DNA from: Saccharina japonica
Lineage: Eukaryota > Sar > Phaeophyceae > Laminariales > Laminariaceae
Assembly (NCBI GenBank): GCA_008828725.1
Contig: MEHQ01001626.1
Span: 479,345 to 543,344, forward strand
Reading direction: 5' to 3'
Length of the DNA stretch: 64,000 nt
How positions within the stretch are numbered: the first letter of the stretch is position 1; every line of letters begins with the position of its first letter. The notes beneath the pieces were generated by a model. It ran no database searches. It was not told the DNA's origin and saw only the letters and a list, made by a program, of their open reading frames with translations. This document shows, piece after piece, positions 36,001 through 48,027 of this stretch. A program made the translations under genes and the position numbers.

Positions 36001-38349
36001 TCTATGCAGAGTTTCTGCTGTAGCGCAAAACGAATCGTCGTCTCTGTACGAGTAGTGTTTTCTGTTGCCGGAGCCAAGCTGCATTGTGTGTTTTTACGAG
36101 TCTCTTCTGCTGTAGGGCCCGGATTTTTCATGCAATGTTTTGTGCTGTAGGGCCCAAATTTGCTGTCTACGGGTTTCTGTATCAGGGCCCTAAGCCGTTT
36201 TCTGCTAACTGGGTGTTCTTCCGTGGATCCGAAAAGGTTATCTACAGTAGTGTTTTCTGATGCAGGGCCCGAGGTACTTGTGTACGAGTGTTTTCTACGT
36301 TGTAGGACGCTGGTTTGTTGCATCGAGATACAAATCGTGGGAGTGCCTGCCGCCGTCGCAGCCGTCGCAGCCGCAGCAATAGCTGCTGCAGCAGCAGTAC
36401 CCGCAACAGCTCCCGCGTACTCGGAATCGCGATTATCTCTCGCTATTTTGGAATACGCCTTCTGTATCGTCTACGGTATCTATACGTTCATGTTTTCCCC
36501 CCCCTCATACGCTTGCAGGAGCTCAACACGCTGCAGAGGCTTGGTGCCGCGGGAAAGCTTGGCGAGGAGGAACTGAGCGGAACCACTTTCACGTGAGCAG
36601 GCATTGTATGGCTAACGTCGCTCCCCATCATTGAGCTTGGGTAGGAATGTGTCGGATGGCTGTACGTAGAGAGAGTTGTGTTCGCTGGTGTTGGTGTGGT
36701 GGGGGGGAGTGGGGGCGGGAATGGGAGGGGGGGTGTACTTCATGTTCATGCATGGCGTATTTTAGTCGTATTACCATAGACCCTCGCATCCCTACAATAC
36801 CAGGACGGAGCATGTCGGGTTTTCACCGACCAGGCAGACATTGCTAGCACAAGCGCGGAGGGGGCTTGATGGTGGTGGTGGCGATGGCGGTGGTGCGAGT
36901 GATGATGGTGGTGATTTTGATGTTGATGATGCTGATGTGGTGATTTGGAGCAATGCCCCATTAGGGGTAGCGGCTTATTTGTTTAGCTCCTCACATGAGG
37001 AGCTCAATATCTCACCCGAATCGTGACTTCAAAGAAGGTGTGTCGCGTAACCCGACCAACATATGTAGGAGCTATCATAATCCTGAAATAAAAACACGAG
37101 ACAAATTGTCATTCTACCCGGTAGTTACTCGAGAAGCTCAACCGGTCAGAAAATATTGCCTCAGAAGGCAAACAAGTTATGTCATACCCCTCTACAGTGG
37201 GATAAGTCGATGGCAGTGGTGGTGGTGGCGATGATCAATATAAATATCGTCATGCATCAGCATTGTCACCACCGTACGACCATCATAAATGCTACCATCG
37301 TGTTCATAATTACCACCACCACATCGCTCGATCGTGATCGTGGTGGCGATGATGGTGACGATGACCACGATCACGATGTGCTGGTAGTACTGATTGGCAT
37401 ATTGGTAGCATTGGTAGCATTCCTGGTGGTCGTCACCGTGGTGACAATGACGATGATGAGGATATTTATTAGAATGATGCTGATGATTTTGAAAAATACA
37501 TGGGCAAAAAAATGTATCTACGGTTGGAGCAGGCGCGGCTGGTTTTTCTCTTCCTGTCGGGCAGATATACCAGCATGGAGAACCACCGTAAAGCTTCCAT
37601 ACCCCGCGCACTGATTGCCCCTGCTCGCCTCGCTCACCCCCCACCCAACGCCCACGACGGCGGGCAGGCTGTCCAACATCGGAAGCATCGGCGGTACATA
37701 CGCGTCACCCGTCATCCTTCACCCTCAGGTAACCAACTTCCCGCAACGTTCCGCAACGCTCCGCAACGTCCCGAAACGCTCCGCATCGCTCCGAAACGGT
37801 ACAAAATGCTCCGCATTGCCCCGAACCGCTTCATAACGCTACGGAACGTTCCGACACGCTCTGCAACGATACAAAACGCTCCGAACCGCTCCGCAATCCT
37901 TCGAAACGCTGGATAATGCTCCGCATGGCGTTGTCACCAGTCACCGATGTGTTCGTTGGCCTGATTCCTAAACAGCTTGACGGGCTTACCGTGTTGTGTG
38001 AGGTGCTTTACTCTTTGTTGTATTACTTCTGTAGGACGAACGCAAGAGTGAAACAGTTTTGTCGATTTTGCGCTTATTGGGTTGCCAAACAACTACACAA
38101 CAACAACAACCTAAAAAAACAAAACAACAATGTCAACAGGTCTGCATCGGAGCATTGGGGCGGATGCAGCGCGTGCCCCGCTTCGACCCCGCGGACCCTG
38201 ACGGTGACAGGGTGGTGGCCACCCGAGTCTTCCCCGCGTCCTGGTCGGCGGACCACCGCGTTGTCGATGGGGGAACCCTGGCGAGGTTCTCCAACTTGTG
38301 GAAGGCGTACCTGGAGAACCCCGCGCGCATGCTTGCCGACGCGCGCTGA
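30022..38349 (+). CDS. DBT: Branched-chain 2-oxoacid dehydrogenase E2, lipoamide acyltransferase, mitochondrial
   Basis: E2 core of the complex; transfers the acyl group from E1 to CoA through its lipoyl arm. Ten exons: 30022-30436, 32794-32897, 33373-33447, 33855-34022, 34578-35031, 35169-35335, 35754-35930, 36519-36592, 37668-37728 and 38140-38349. Phases fit at all nine junctions, giving 634 aa. Residues 1 to about 130 are presequence ([12 protein letters not shown]...). The lipoyl domain starts [17 protein letters not shown]; the lipoyl lysine is Lys173 in EVQSDKANVEI, and an intron falls directly after its codon. The E1/E3-binding domain is about 255-296 ([21 protein letters not shown]). 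The catalytic domain runs from about 400 and includes [16 protein letters not shown] and SADHRVVDG, with His604 and Asp608 as the expected catalytic pair. Human DBT is 482 aa; the excess is in the presequence and linkers. The exon 4 donor is the least certain; a candidate extra linker exon at 34357-34532 would break the phase. Confidence 0.97.
31110..31310. repeat. AGTAGC/GTAGCA-type simple repeat in DBT intron 1
   Basis: Degenerate AGTAGCAGTACG triplet-like units occupy the middle of the first DBT intron, with several GGTACCG and TACGTA motifs. No exon signal. The long first intron (30437-32793) otherwise holds the 182-bp tandem duplication. Confidence 0.6.
31757..32118. repeat. 182-bp tandem duplication in DBT intron 1
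   Basis: The segment beginning GCAAGTTGCGGTATGGATGA at 31757 recurs at 31939 with a handful of substitutions, ending after the CTCGTACGAGTT motif. Each unit contains a GGTGGTGGG block and a CAG/CAA block. Two copies only, adjacent and in the same orientation, indicating a recent local duplication. Confidence 0.85.
33655..33770. mobile_element. MITE-like repeat related to the one at 48.25 kb
   Basis: Contains GTTAACCCGTTCAGAACTG followed by a TTTCGGGGACAAATCGCTTGGA block. The block is similar to TTTTGGGGACAAACTACTTGGA at 48.28 kb, where GTTAACCC-type ends form inverted repeats. It lies in the DBT intron between exons 33373-33447 and 33855-34022. Boundaries are approximate. Confidence 0.45.
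36726..36860 (-). mobile_element. SINE-like repeat, 5'-truncated
   Basis: Minus-strand copy of the SINE-like family: the G-run and TGTACTTCATG as written, then the CATGCATGG core, CCCTCGCATCCCTACAAT, GGACGGAGCA and CCGACCAGGCAGACATTGCT. It ends near GCTAGCACAAGCGCG, so about 100 bp of the 5' part are missing. It lies in the DBT intron between exons 36519-36592 and 37668-37728. Confidence 0.65.
36998..37180 (+). repeat. Dispersed repeat family R2, copy 1
   Basis: Similar along about 190 bp to 55188-55400. Shared blocks are GAGCTCAATATCTCACCCGA, CGACTTC-like GAAGAAGG, AACATNTGTA, ACCGGTAGTTNCTC and TATTGCCTCAGAAGGCAA. Both copies lie close to members of the SINE/LINE family. Non-coding; class unknown. 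Confidence 0.6.
37735..37920. repeat. ACGCTCCGAA-type short tandem repeat
   Basis: About 17 degenerate units of 10-11 bp around the consensus CGCTCCGCAA begin right after the donor of DBT exon 37668-37728. The array is wholly intronic. Open frames across it are repeat artefacts. Confidence 0.8.
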
Positions 38350-41272
38350 GGAGTTCTACGTACTTTTTGTTGCCGTACCTATTATTTTTTTGTTTTCTTT
38401 ACTGCTTTCTTACTGTTAATACTGTACATTTTGTGTCACTGCATAATACCTACCAGATATGGGGTTATGGGCTGGTAAAGGTAGTGCGTACGGGGTATTA
38501 CGTTACTGCCGTGCGGTGCTAGCAATAGTTATTACTTTGCAAATAGCGCGGGGGCGGGAGGGGTCATGTTGTATATTATTTAGTTCAGAGCGAAAGGTTT
38601 GTGGTTGGTTTTGTTTATTTTTCGGGTCTTGTATACGATACATGGCTATGTAAGGGGGGGAGGAGGGGTACCTATCCATTTACCTATGCTTATTCTGCGC
38701 GAACACCGGTCTTCGGCGTGATTTGTCAACGGGAAAGGAAAGCGACGAGCCCAGCCAACAAAGGGGCGTCTCTCTTTTAACTGAGTGAGCATTGCTAGGT
38801 AGCCCCTCTTGAATGGACACTTTGGCGTTCAGAGCCCTCGTGCGTTTCTGTACAAAAAGTACGCGTATCACGTAGCAGCGGTCTATTTGCGCGGCCAAGG
38901 GGTGGAAAACCCCAGCCGTGCCGCCGCGGTGCGTAAAGGTGTGTGAGGCGCTGGAGTTAAGTCACCCGTTGCGTCGACCGTGCTGCCCTGTGGTACTCGT
39001 GGTGATGGTGGTGGACGTGATGACCGTGGTAGTGGCGGTGGTGTTGGTGGTGTTGGTGGTGGCGAGGTGGTGGGGTGGTGGTGGTGCTGATGATGCTGAT
39101 AGTGATGGTGGGGGTGGTGGCCAGGAATGCCCAAAAAATCGCCGGCGGTGAACGATTTTTTCCCGCTCCGGTGATTTGATGGGAGATTGAAAGCTTTGCC
39201 GCTTTAATGTTTCTGCTTTTTTACATTTGGCCTTTCAAATTTGCTCGTCAGCTGGCCACTTTTCAGCCTGTGTGTCCCTTGACGAGGCGTGGATAAGGCG
39301 AACTTTGCACACGTTCGTGGTGTTAGGGAGGGGGGGCATAGGATACTTGAGCGCGGGAAGTACATGTGTGTTGCGTGTTTGCGTGCGCGTGTTGAGTGCC
39401 ATCATTGAATGTAGGTCGCGCGTGTTTTCTCAAGGCGAAAGGGTGTCGCTTCAGCTGAAGACTCCCTCCTGCTTGTTGTACTATTGAAAACAAGATACAT
39501 GCTTGTTAGGTACCGATGCCTCGGAGAAAACGGCTGTACCATGTACATATATATGCAGTGCGTTTTATGTTGAGTTCGAGAGGACAGCACGGTAAGTACT
39601 GGTTGCTAGTTTAGGATTTCACGTGCAATCAGAGGATGCATAATATGATACCTCGTACATGCAGCAGCACCACTATTATGTGAATAGTAGGAGTAGTGGT
39701 ACTGTTGTAGTAGTAGTAGTAGTGGCAGTACTGTAGTATTATAGCGGTAGTTGGCGGTAAACTCGATTCACGACGTCATGATGCGCGGTAAGCTTGCAAT
39801 ATCGAGTGCTGTTTATTAAAGATGTAATGACGATGATGTTGAGGTGTGCTGTCAGATATCCCAAAAATGGTTTTTAAGACAAGGTTCGAGCCGTTTTCGA
39901 GTTTCCTGGAGATGAGGTCCACCTCTCGGCGCGCTGTTTCCTCTTCGCGTCTGGTCATGCTCGCCTCTCCCGACCCTGCCGGGGGTAACCTCCGCCGTGC
40001 TCAATGTATTATGTGTTTCGTTGGGGTATGGTATTGTATGGTAAGGTATTTTGGTATGACACGCTGTGGTGTTGCGTGGGGTCCCTCCCTAACCACGACG
40101 GACGCAAATGTTTGCCTAACCCACGGCTGCAGCAGCGCCTTTGCGCCACAACACAAAGAGGCACGCCCCTCCTTTGTAAACAATATGCTTAGCATCGTAA
40201 AGAGTACCTGGTACGGTACATGTTTCGTGGATAACGTATGTTAAGAGCTTTGATTGTGGTGCCAGACACGAGGCGTATTCGTACCAGATGTCAGTTGATC
40301 GATCTTGCTATTCACTTCAGAAACAGTGAATTATTGGTTTCGCGTCAGAACAAGAAGAAGACGAAGAAGCAGCCGCGGGTCGGTGCCGGAGGTGCCAAAA
40401 CTATATAATATGCCCCCCTGTTTGATCGCGGGTTAAAAAAATCTCGGTCAACCGCACCAAAAAAATGCCTCCTCCTGCTTCTGCTTTCTGCCACAGCAAG
40501 CACTGTGGTCTAAGCTGCGAACTCCAAGGAAGAGGCCGTGTTGATGCTCTGCTGCTACTGATGCGCTTTTGGCTTAACTAGCAGCGATCCCTACGTTCGT
40601 CCAATAGGCAAGGTCTTGCCTGGAGGGCGGGCCACACAACAATTAATTAATTAATTGCTTCAAAACCGATGTGTTGGCATAATCCGGGTGTTCTGGTGGG
40701 CAGCACGTACGTCGTCGTGGTGAGTAAATCCACGCACAGGGCACCCGAGAAGCTGAGGTTGGTGTTGGGGTATCCCTGCCATTCTCCCGGCGGATTTAGT
40801 CATGCATATCCTCGTGATTTTCTATTCTTAAGTCTTACATTAATCAACGATTTGCATCTATATACTCGGTCCTTCAGGGGGGGCTAGTGTTGTGGTATCC
40901 CCGTGCCCCCTCTGTTGTCATGAAGGCGTTCCTACCCATCTGGAAAAAAGGAGGTGTTTTCGTGCCCCTCCTCTCAGAGCACACATATATGTGTGAGGAT
41001 CAAGCGTTACCTGAGACAACCTACAGCATTATAGCAGTAACAGAACGTAGAGCAGTCGGGTCCGTCCCATACCTCCTCATCGTATTATGTGCCACCTTGA
41101 TCCTGGCACAGACAGGTCGATTGTGTGTGTCAGCTATCGTTTTGGGTCGTTTGAGGAACAAAACAACAGCAATGCGGCGAGTCAAGCCTCTCTGGAAGAG
41201 CGATTTGATCGGAAGGACGGACAAGACAACAGACAGACAGGCAGACGAATACAAAACATGTTTTTTTGTTTC

Positions 41273-41590
41273 AGAGACCCCAGTTGACACTGGGGAGTTC
41301 ACGGACTCCAGTTGACACTGGGGAACTCACAGACCCCCGGTTGACACTGAAAGTTTTCAAGGATCCCGGTTGACACCGGGGAATTTTCACAGACCCCAAC
41401 TGGCAGTGGGGAATTCACAGACCCCAGCTGACACTGGGCAATTCAAAGACCCCAGTTGGCACTGAGGGATTCACAGACCCCAGTTGACACTGTCTGTGCC
41501 TGTGCTGTGGAATTCAAGGAACTCACAGGCCCCAGTTGCAATCGGGGAACTCAGAGATCACAAACCCCAGTCAGAGATCAGAGACCCCAA
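41273..41590. repeat. About 30-bp tandem array with internal hairpins
   Basis: Around ten degenerate units of CAGACCCCAGTTGACACTGG plus GGAATTCA. Within each unit CCCAGTTGACACTGGG is nearly self-complementary, so every unit can form a small hairpin. Two more units occur at 41855-41915, separated from the array by the telomere-like tract and its GC-rich palindromic surroundings. Confidence 0.85.
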
Positions 41591-41624
41591 TTAACCACGG
41601 ATCTACATCATTTGACTTTGTCGT

Positions 41625-41815
41625 GGCACGTGTCGCGACATGCCGCGGCATGCCGCGACAAGCCGTGATACGTAGGGTTAGGGTTAGGGTTAGGGTTAGC
41701 GACACTCGCCGCGACACTCCCCGCGACACGTCATGGGGTGCCGCGGCGTGCCGCGGCAGCGTCCGTGGCGTGTCGCGAGATGTCGTGACGCGTGTCGCGA
41801 CATGCCACGAAAAAG
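41625..41815. repeat. TGTCGCGACATGCCGCGG palindromic repeats
   Basis: Short self-complementary units (TCGCGA, CCGCGG, GCATGC) in TGTCGCGACATGCCGCGG combinations lie on both sides of the TTAGGG tract. The whole block is bracketed by units of the 30-bp hairpin array, suggesting a patchwork that formed together. Confidence 0.6.
41673..41699 (+). repeat. Interstitial telomere tract (TTAGGG)
   Basis: Four TAGGGT units in perfect tandem, TAGGGTTAGGGTTAGGG and onward, within otherwise non-telomeric DNA. TTAGGG is the telomere unit of animals, fungi and many stramenopiles. As an internal tract it is typical of double-strand-break repair or an old chromosome-end fusion. There are too few units to mark a present telomere. 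Confidence 0.85.
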
Positions 41816-41964
41816 TATAATAATGTACATCCCTCGTTGTTGACCCAGCGCAAATCACAGACCCCACTTGGCATGGGGAAATTCACAGACCCCGGTTGAC
41901 ACTGTGGGCGATAATAGCTCTTGTGGAGTGGGATGTCCCGGTACACTGCTTGGCTGCTAATATT

Positions 41965-42082
41965 ACGGGGGACCATAGTAATCAGGGCCCATCACCTACT
42001 ACACAAAAACCTGTATATATACTCGAATTACAGTGTTTTTACTCGGCATATTTGGTCCTATTTTCTATGGTTGCCGGTGTCC
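41965..42082. mobile_element. MITE-like element, diverged copy
   Basis: The left end ACGGGGGACCATAGTAATCA and right end ATATTTGGTCCTATTTTCTA match the element at 61395-61509 in order and spacing (about 115 bp), including an internal AAAAACCTNTATA block. The terminal inverted repeat is degraded at the right outer end. No coding capacity. Confidence 0.6.
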
Positions 42083-42306
42083 CATGGTAAATCAAGTTTT
42101 TTTCCAAACTAAACGGTAGCGTTGGAGACACGTCGTGAAACCAACAACAACCGCCGCCGCCGCCGCCGCTGCCGGCACCGCCACCTGGACATTCCTCATC
42201 GTCTTCGATTTTGTTCGGCGCGGTCTGTTTGTCGCGAACGGTCCATCCAGTGTGACCGGGGCTGTTGTCCCGCTGTCTTGTCACAACGCGTATAATACAA
42301 GTGAAC

Positions 42307-43107
42307 AATTTTACACCCCAGCATGCGAATGGCTTTTTTGGGGCGCATTTATTGATAGCTGTCGTTTGTTTTGTCGCCGTCGTCGTCGTCGTCGTTGTTG
42401 TTGTTCGTTATTGTTGTTGATATTATTCCCCCCCCCCGCCCCTTTTTCGCTCTCGTTTAAGAGCAATTCTCGTCTACACACCAAGCGTCCCGTGGCTTCT
42501 GCCCTTCTCCATGCACGTTACTTGCACTGGTAGAGGTTGCACCGCACCCTCCCTTCGTCACTACGACTGCTGTAGCCAATCATCAACCAAAACCCAAGCC
42601 GATCAGCCAGACAAAGCAGGCAGTAAATCAACCAATCTATCCGATATTCAACCAACCAGTCCACCAATCGGATCCAATCAACCAAGCCATCAAAATCTGC
42701 GAACCACTTTTAATCGAAATAACCTACTGTACCCAATATAAGCCCAATCACTCAATCAACCAATCGACCAAACAATCGGCAAATCAACCGACAGGCCAAT
42801 CACTCAAAAATCAACCAACCCGCCCACCAATCAAAAACAACCACTGAATCAGCCAGCCAATCATATGCAACAAATCAAATTCGTGGACAAAGCACCCGCC
42901 GGCATTCTGACATCTGACATCCAACCGCAGCGACATCGCGCAAATCGTCGTTGTTTCCCCGCACAATGGGCAATCCTTTTGCGATTCGTGAAACAAGTAT
43001 AATCGCAAGGAAAGCCGTTTCAATGCCTGGGCGTCGTTGGCGCCAGACAAAACGAACAAAACGTTTTCGGATTCGTGAAACAAGCAAAAGCGCAGAGGCG
43101 AGGAAAA
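42307..43107. repeat. 801-bp direct duplication, copy 1
   Basis: Identical to 43206-44006 except for about three substitutions seen by eye, at an offset of 899 bp. It contains a C-run, a CCAATCAACCAA-rich stretch and an end at GCAGAGGCGAGGAAAA. No conserved protein is encoded; the open frames in the two copies are the same chance frames. Confidence 0.92.
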
Positions 43108-43205
43108 GCCGTCTCCACACCAGCAGGTACTTCTAGCCTGATCGCTCAAAACCACTCCAACGCTATCGTTATAGGCGTACAGTCTCGGGACGGTGACGCC
43201 CCCCC

Positions 43206-44006
43206 AATTTTACACCCCAGCATGCGAATGGCTTTTTTGGGGCGCATTTATTGATAGCTGTCGTTTGTTTTGTCGCCGTCGTTGTCGTCGTCGTTGTTGT
43301 TGTTCGTTATTGTTGTTGATATTATTCCCCCCCCCCGCCCCTTTTTCGCTCTCGTTTAAGAGCAATTCTCGTCTACACACCAAGCGTCCCGTGGCTTCTG
43401 CCCTTCTCCATGCACGTTACTTGCACTGGTAGAGGTTGCACCGCACCCTCCCTTCGTCACTACGACTGCTGTAGCCAATCATCAACCAAAACCCAAGCCG
43501 ATCAGCCAGACAAAGCAGGCAGTAAATCAACCAATCTATCCGATATTCAACCAACCAGTCCACCAATCGGATCCAATCAACCAAGCCATCAAAATATGCG
43601 AACCACTTTTAATCGAAATAACCTACTGTACCCAATATAAGCCCAATCACTCAATCAACCAATCGACCAAACAATCGGCAAATCAACCGACAGGCCAATC
43701 ACTCAAAAATCAACCAACCCGCCCACCAATCAAAAACAACCACTGAATCAGCCAGCCAATCATATGCAACAAATCAAATTCGTGGACAAAGCACCCGCCG
43801 GCATTCTGACATCTGACACCCAACCGCAGCGACATCGCGCAAATCGTCGTTGTTTCCCCGCACAATGGGCAATCCTTTTGCGATTCGTGAAACAAGTATA
43901 ATCGCAAGGAAAGCCGTTTCAATGCCTGGGCGTCGTTGGCGCCAGACAAAACGAACAAAACGTTTTCGGATTCGTGAAACAAGCAAAAGCGCAGAGGCGA
44001 GGAAAA
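43206..44006. repeat. 801-bp direct duplication, copy 2
   Basis: Second copy of the 42307-43107 segment. Its right end (GAGGAAAA) is exactly where the CCGAA satellite begins; in copy 1 the same end runs into unique sequence. The satellite boundary and the duplication breakpoint therefore coincide. Confidence 0.92.
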
Positions 44007-47000
44007 CGAACCGAACCGAACCGAACCGAACCGAACCGAACCGAACCGAACCGAACCGAACCGAACCGAACCGAACCGAACCGAACCGAACCGAACCGAA
44101 CCGAACCGAACCGAACCGAACCGAACCGAACCGAACCGAACCGAACCGAACCGAACCGAACCGAACCGAACCGAACCGAACCGAACCGAACCGAACCGAA
44201 CCGAACCGAACCGAACCGAACCGAACCGAACCGAACCGAACCGAACCGAACCGAACCGAACCGAACCGAACCGAACCGAACCGAACCGAACCGAACCGAA
44301 CCGAACCGAACCGAACCGAACCGAACCGAACCGAACCGAACCGAACCGAACCGAACCGAACCGAACCGAACCGAACCGAACCGAACCGAACCGAACCGAA
44401 CCGAACCGAACCGAACCGAACCGAACCGAACCGAACCGAACCGAACCGAACCGAACCGAACCGAACCGAACCGAACCGAACCGAACCGAACCGAACCGAA
44501 CCGAACCGAACCGAACCGAACCGAACCGAACCGAACCGAACCGAACCGAACCGAACCGAACCGAACCGAACCGAACCGAACCGAACCGAACCGAACCGAA
44601 CCGAACCGAACCGAACCGAACCGAACCGAACCGAACCGAACCGAACCGAACCGAACCGAACCGAACCGAACCGAACCGAACCGAACCGAACCGAACCGAA
44701 CCGAACCGAACCGAACCGAACCGAACCGAACCGAACCGAACCGAACCGAACCGAACCGAACCGAACCGAACCGAACCGAACCGAACCGAACCGAACCGAA
44801 CCGAACCGAACCGAACCGAACCGAACCGAACCGAACCGAACCGAACCGAACCGAACCGAACCGAACCGAACCGAACCGAACCGAACCGAACCGAACCGAA
44901 CCGAACCGAACCGAACCGAACCGAACCGAACCGAACCGAACCGAACCGAACCGAACCGAACCGAACCGAACCGAACCGAACCGAACCGAACCGAACCGAA
45001 CCGAACCGAACCGAACCGAACCGAACCGAACCGAACCGAACCGAACCGAACCGAACCGAACCGAACCGAACCGAACCGAACCGAACCGAACCGAACCGAA
45101 CCGAACCGAACCGAACCGAACCGAACCGAACCGAACCGAACCGAACCGAACCGAACCGAACCGAACCGAACCGAACCGAACCGAACCGAACCGAACCGAA
45201 CCGAACCGAACCGAACCGAACCGAACCGAACCGAACCGAACCGAACCGAACCGAACCGAACCGAACCGAACCGAACCGAACCGAACCGAACCGAACCGAA
45301 CCGAACCGAACCGAACCGAACCGAACCGAACCGAACCGAACCGAACCGAACCGAACCGAACCGAACCGAACCGAACCGAACCGAACCGAACCGAACCGAA
45401 CCGAACCGAACCGAACCGAACCGAACCGAACCGAACCGAACCGAACCGAACCGAACCGAACCGAACCGAACCGAACCGAACCGAACCGAACCGAACCGAA
45501 CCGAACCGAACCGAACCGAACCGAACCGAACCGAACCGAACCGAACCGAACCGAACCGAACCGAACCGAACCGAACCGAACCGAACCGAACCGAACCGAA
45601 CCGAACCGAACCGAACCGAACCGAACCGAACCGAACCGAACCGAACCGAACCGAACCGAACCGAACCGAACCGAACCGAACCGAACCGAACCGAACCGAA
45701 CCGAACCGAACCGAACCGAACCGAACCGAACCGAACCGAACCGAACCGAACCGAACCGAACCGAACCGAACCGAACCGAACCGAACCGAACCGAACCGAA
45801 CCGAACCGAACCGAACCGAACCGAACCGAACCGAACCGAACCGAACCGAACCGAACCGAACCGAACCGAACCGAACCGAACCGAACCGAACCGAACCGAA
45901 CCGAACCGAACCGAACCGAACCGAACCGAACCGAACCGAACCGAACCGAACCGAACCGAACCGAACCGAACCGAACCGAACCGAACCGAACCGAACCGAA
46001 CCGAACCGAACCGAACCGAACCGAACCGAACCGAACCGAACCGAACCGAACCGAACCGAACCGAACCGAACCGAACCGAACCGAACCGAACCGAACCGAA
46101 CCGAACCGAACCGAACCGAACCGAACCGAACCGAACCGAACCGAACCGAACCGAACCGAACCGAACCGAACCGAACCGAACCGAACCGAACCGAACCGAA
46201 CCGAACCGAACCGAACCGAACCGAACCGAACCGAACCGAACCGAACCGAACCGAACCGAACCGAACCGAACCGAACCGAACCGAACCGAACCGAACCGAA
46301 CCGAACCGAACCGAACCGAACCGAACCGAACCGAACCGAACCGAACCGAACCGAACCGAACCGAACCGAACCGAACCGAACCGAACCGAACCGAACCGAA
46401 CCGAACCGAACCGAACCGAACCGAACCGAACCGAACCGAACCGAACCGAACCGAACCGAACCGAACCGAACCGAACCGAACCGAACCGAACCGAACCGAA
46501 CCGAACCGAACCGAACCGAACCGAACCGAACCGAACCGAACCGAACCGAACCGAACCGAACCGAACCGAACCGAACCGAACCGAACCGAACCGAACCGAA
46601 CCGAACCGAACCGAACCGAACCGAACCGAACCGAACCGAACCGAACCGAACCGAACCGAACCGAACCGAACCGAACCGAACCGAACCGAACCGAACCGAA
46701 CCGAACCGAACCGAACCGAACCGAACCGAACCGAACCGAACCGAACCGAACCGAACCGAACCGAACCGAACCGAACCGAACCGAACCGAACCGAACCGAA
46801 CCGAACCGAACCGAACCGAACCGAACCGAACCGAACCGAACCGAACCGAACCGAACCGAACCGAACCGAACCGAACCGAACCGAACCGAACCGAACCGAA
46901 CCGAACCGAACCGAACCGAACCGAACCGAACCGAACCGAACCGAACCGAACCGAACCGAACCGAACCGAACCGAACCGAACCGAACCGAACCGAACCGAA

Positions 47001-47573
47001 CCGAACCGAACCGAACCGAACCGAACCGAACCGAACCGAACCGAACCGAACCGAACCGAACCGAACCGAACCGAACCGAACCGAACCGAACCGAACCGAA
47101 CCGAACCGAACCGAACCGAACCGAACCGAACCGAACCGAACCGAACCGAACCGAACCGAACCGAACCGAACCGAACCGAACCGAACCGAACCGAACCGAA
47201 CCGAACCGAACCGAACCGAACCGAACCGAACCGAACCGAACCGAACCGAACCGAACCGAACCGAACCGAACCGAACCGAACCGAACCGAACCGAACCGAA
47301 CCGAACCGAACCGAACCGAACCGAACCGAACCGAACCGAACCGAACCGAACCGAACCGAACCGAACCGAACCGAACCGAACCGAACCGAACCGAACCGAA
47401 CCGAACCGAACCGAACCGAACCGAACCGAACCGAACCGAACCGAACCGAACCGAACCGAACCGAACCGAACCGAACCGAACCGAACCGAACCGAACCGAA
47501 CCGAACCGAACCGAACCGAACCGAACCGAACCGAACCGAACCGAACCGAACCGAACCGAACCGAACCGAACCG
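44007..47573. repeat. 3.57-kb uninterrupted CCGAA pentanucleotide satellite
   Basis: About 713 head-to-tail copies of CCGAA with no substitution or indel that I can see. Because the 5-bp unit contains no stop in any frame of either strand, giant artefact open frames result (repeating NRTEP on plus, SVRFG on minus). These are not genes: no splice context or conserved domain supports them. Diverged ACCGAAC units occur elsewhere (5395-5470, 35130-35160). Length may be underestimated or artificial in an assembly. Confidence 0.97.
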
Positions 47574-48027
47574 CGCGGAAACGTGTCGAAAAACAAAAAC
47601 TGACCATATAAAGCATCGACCTCACCGAGCAGCCCAGACCAGGCGGGCTGCTGGGGTACATAGGTACGAGTGCGACTGTTTCCGAGCTTTTCGACTCCCG
47701 CGCAACATGGTGAAAAATATTTGTGCTGCTGAACGCTCTCCCTAGTAGTTGTTGAACACTACCATTGCACTCGTCTTTCTTTGTCGCTATACAGGGAGGG
47801 GGGGGCTACGATTTTCAAGAGAGACGGGTGTGTGTTAGGTCATCAACAGTAGGCCTCTCCTGAACCGACATTCATCTCGAACCGGAATGCGTACACATTA
47901 TCACAGCTTCTACTAATAGTACGACCGTGCCAAGCCATTAGACCTCTCAAAATAAGTCGGCGTTTCTCTTAGATTGAGCTCTCAAAACAATCGTTCGGAG
48001 CCCCCCCCCCCTGCACTTTAATCAAGT

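Noticed and set aside
41273..41590. CRISPR-like array
   Set aside because: The roughly 30-bp units are contiguous and degenerate without unique spacers, and the DNA is eukaryotic; it is a tandem satellite.
43774..47661. Four open frames of 1209-1295 codons on both strands
   Set aside because: They are translations of the pure CCGAA satellite, with short random ends and no conserved domain.
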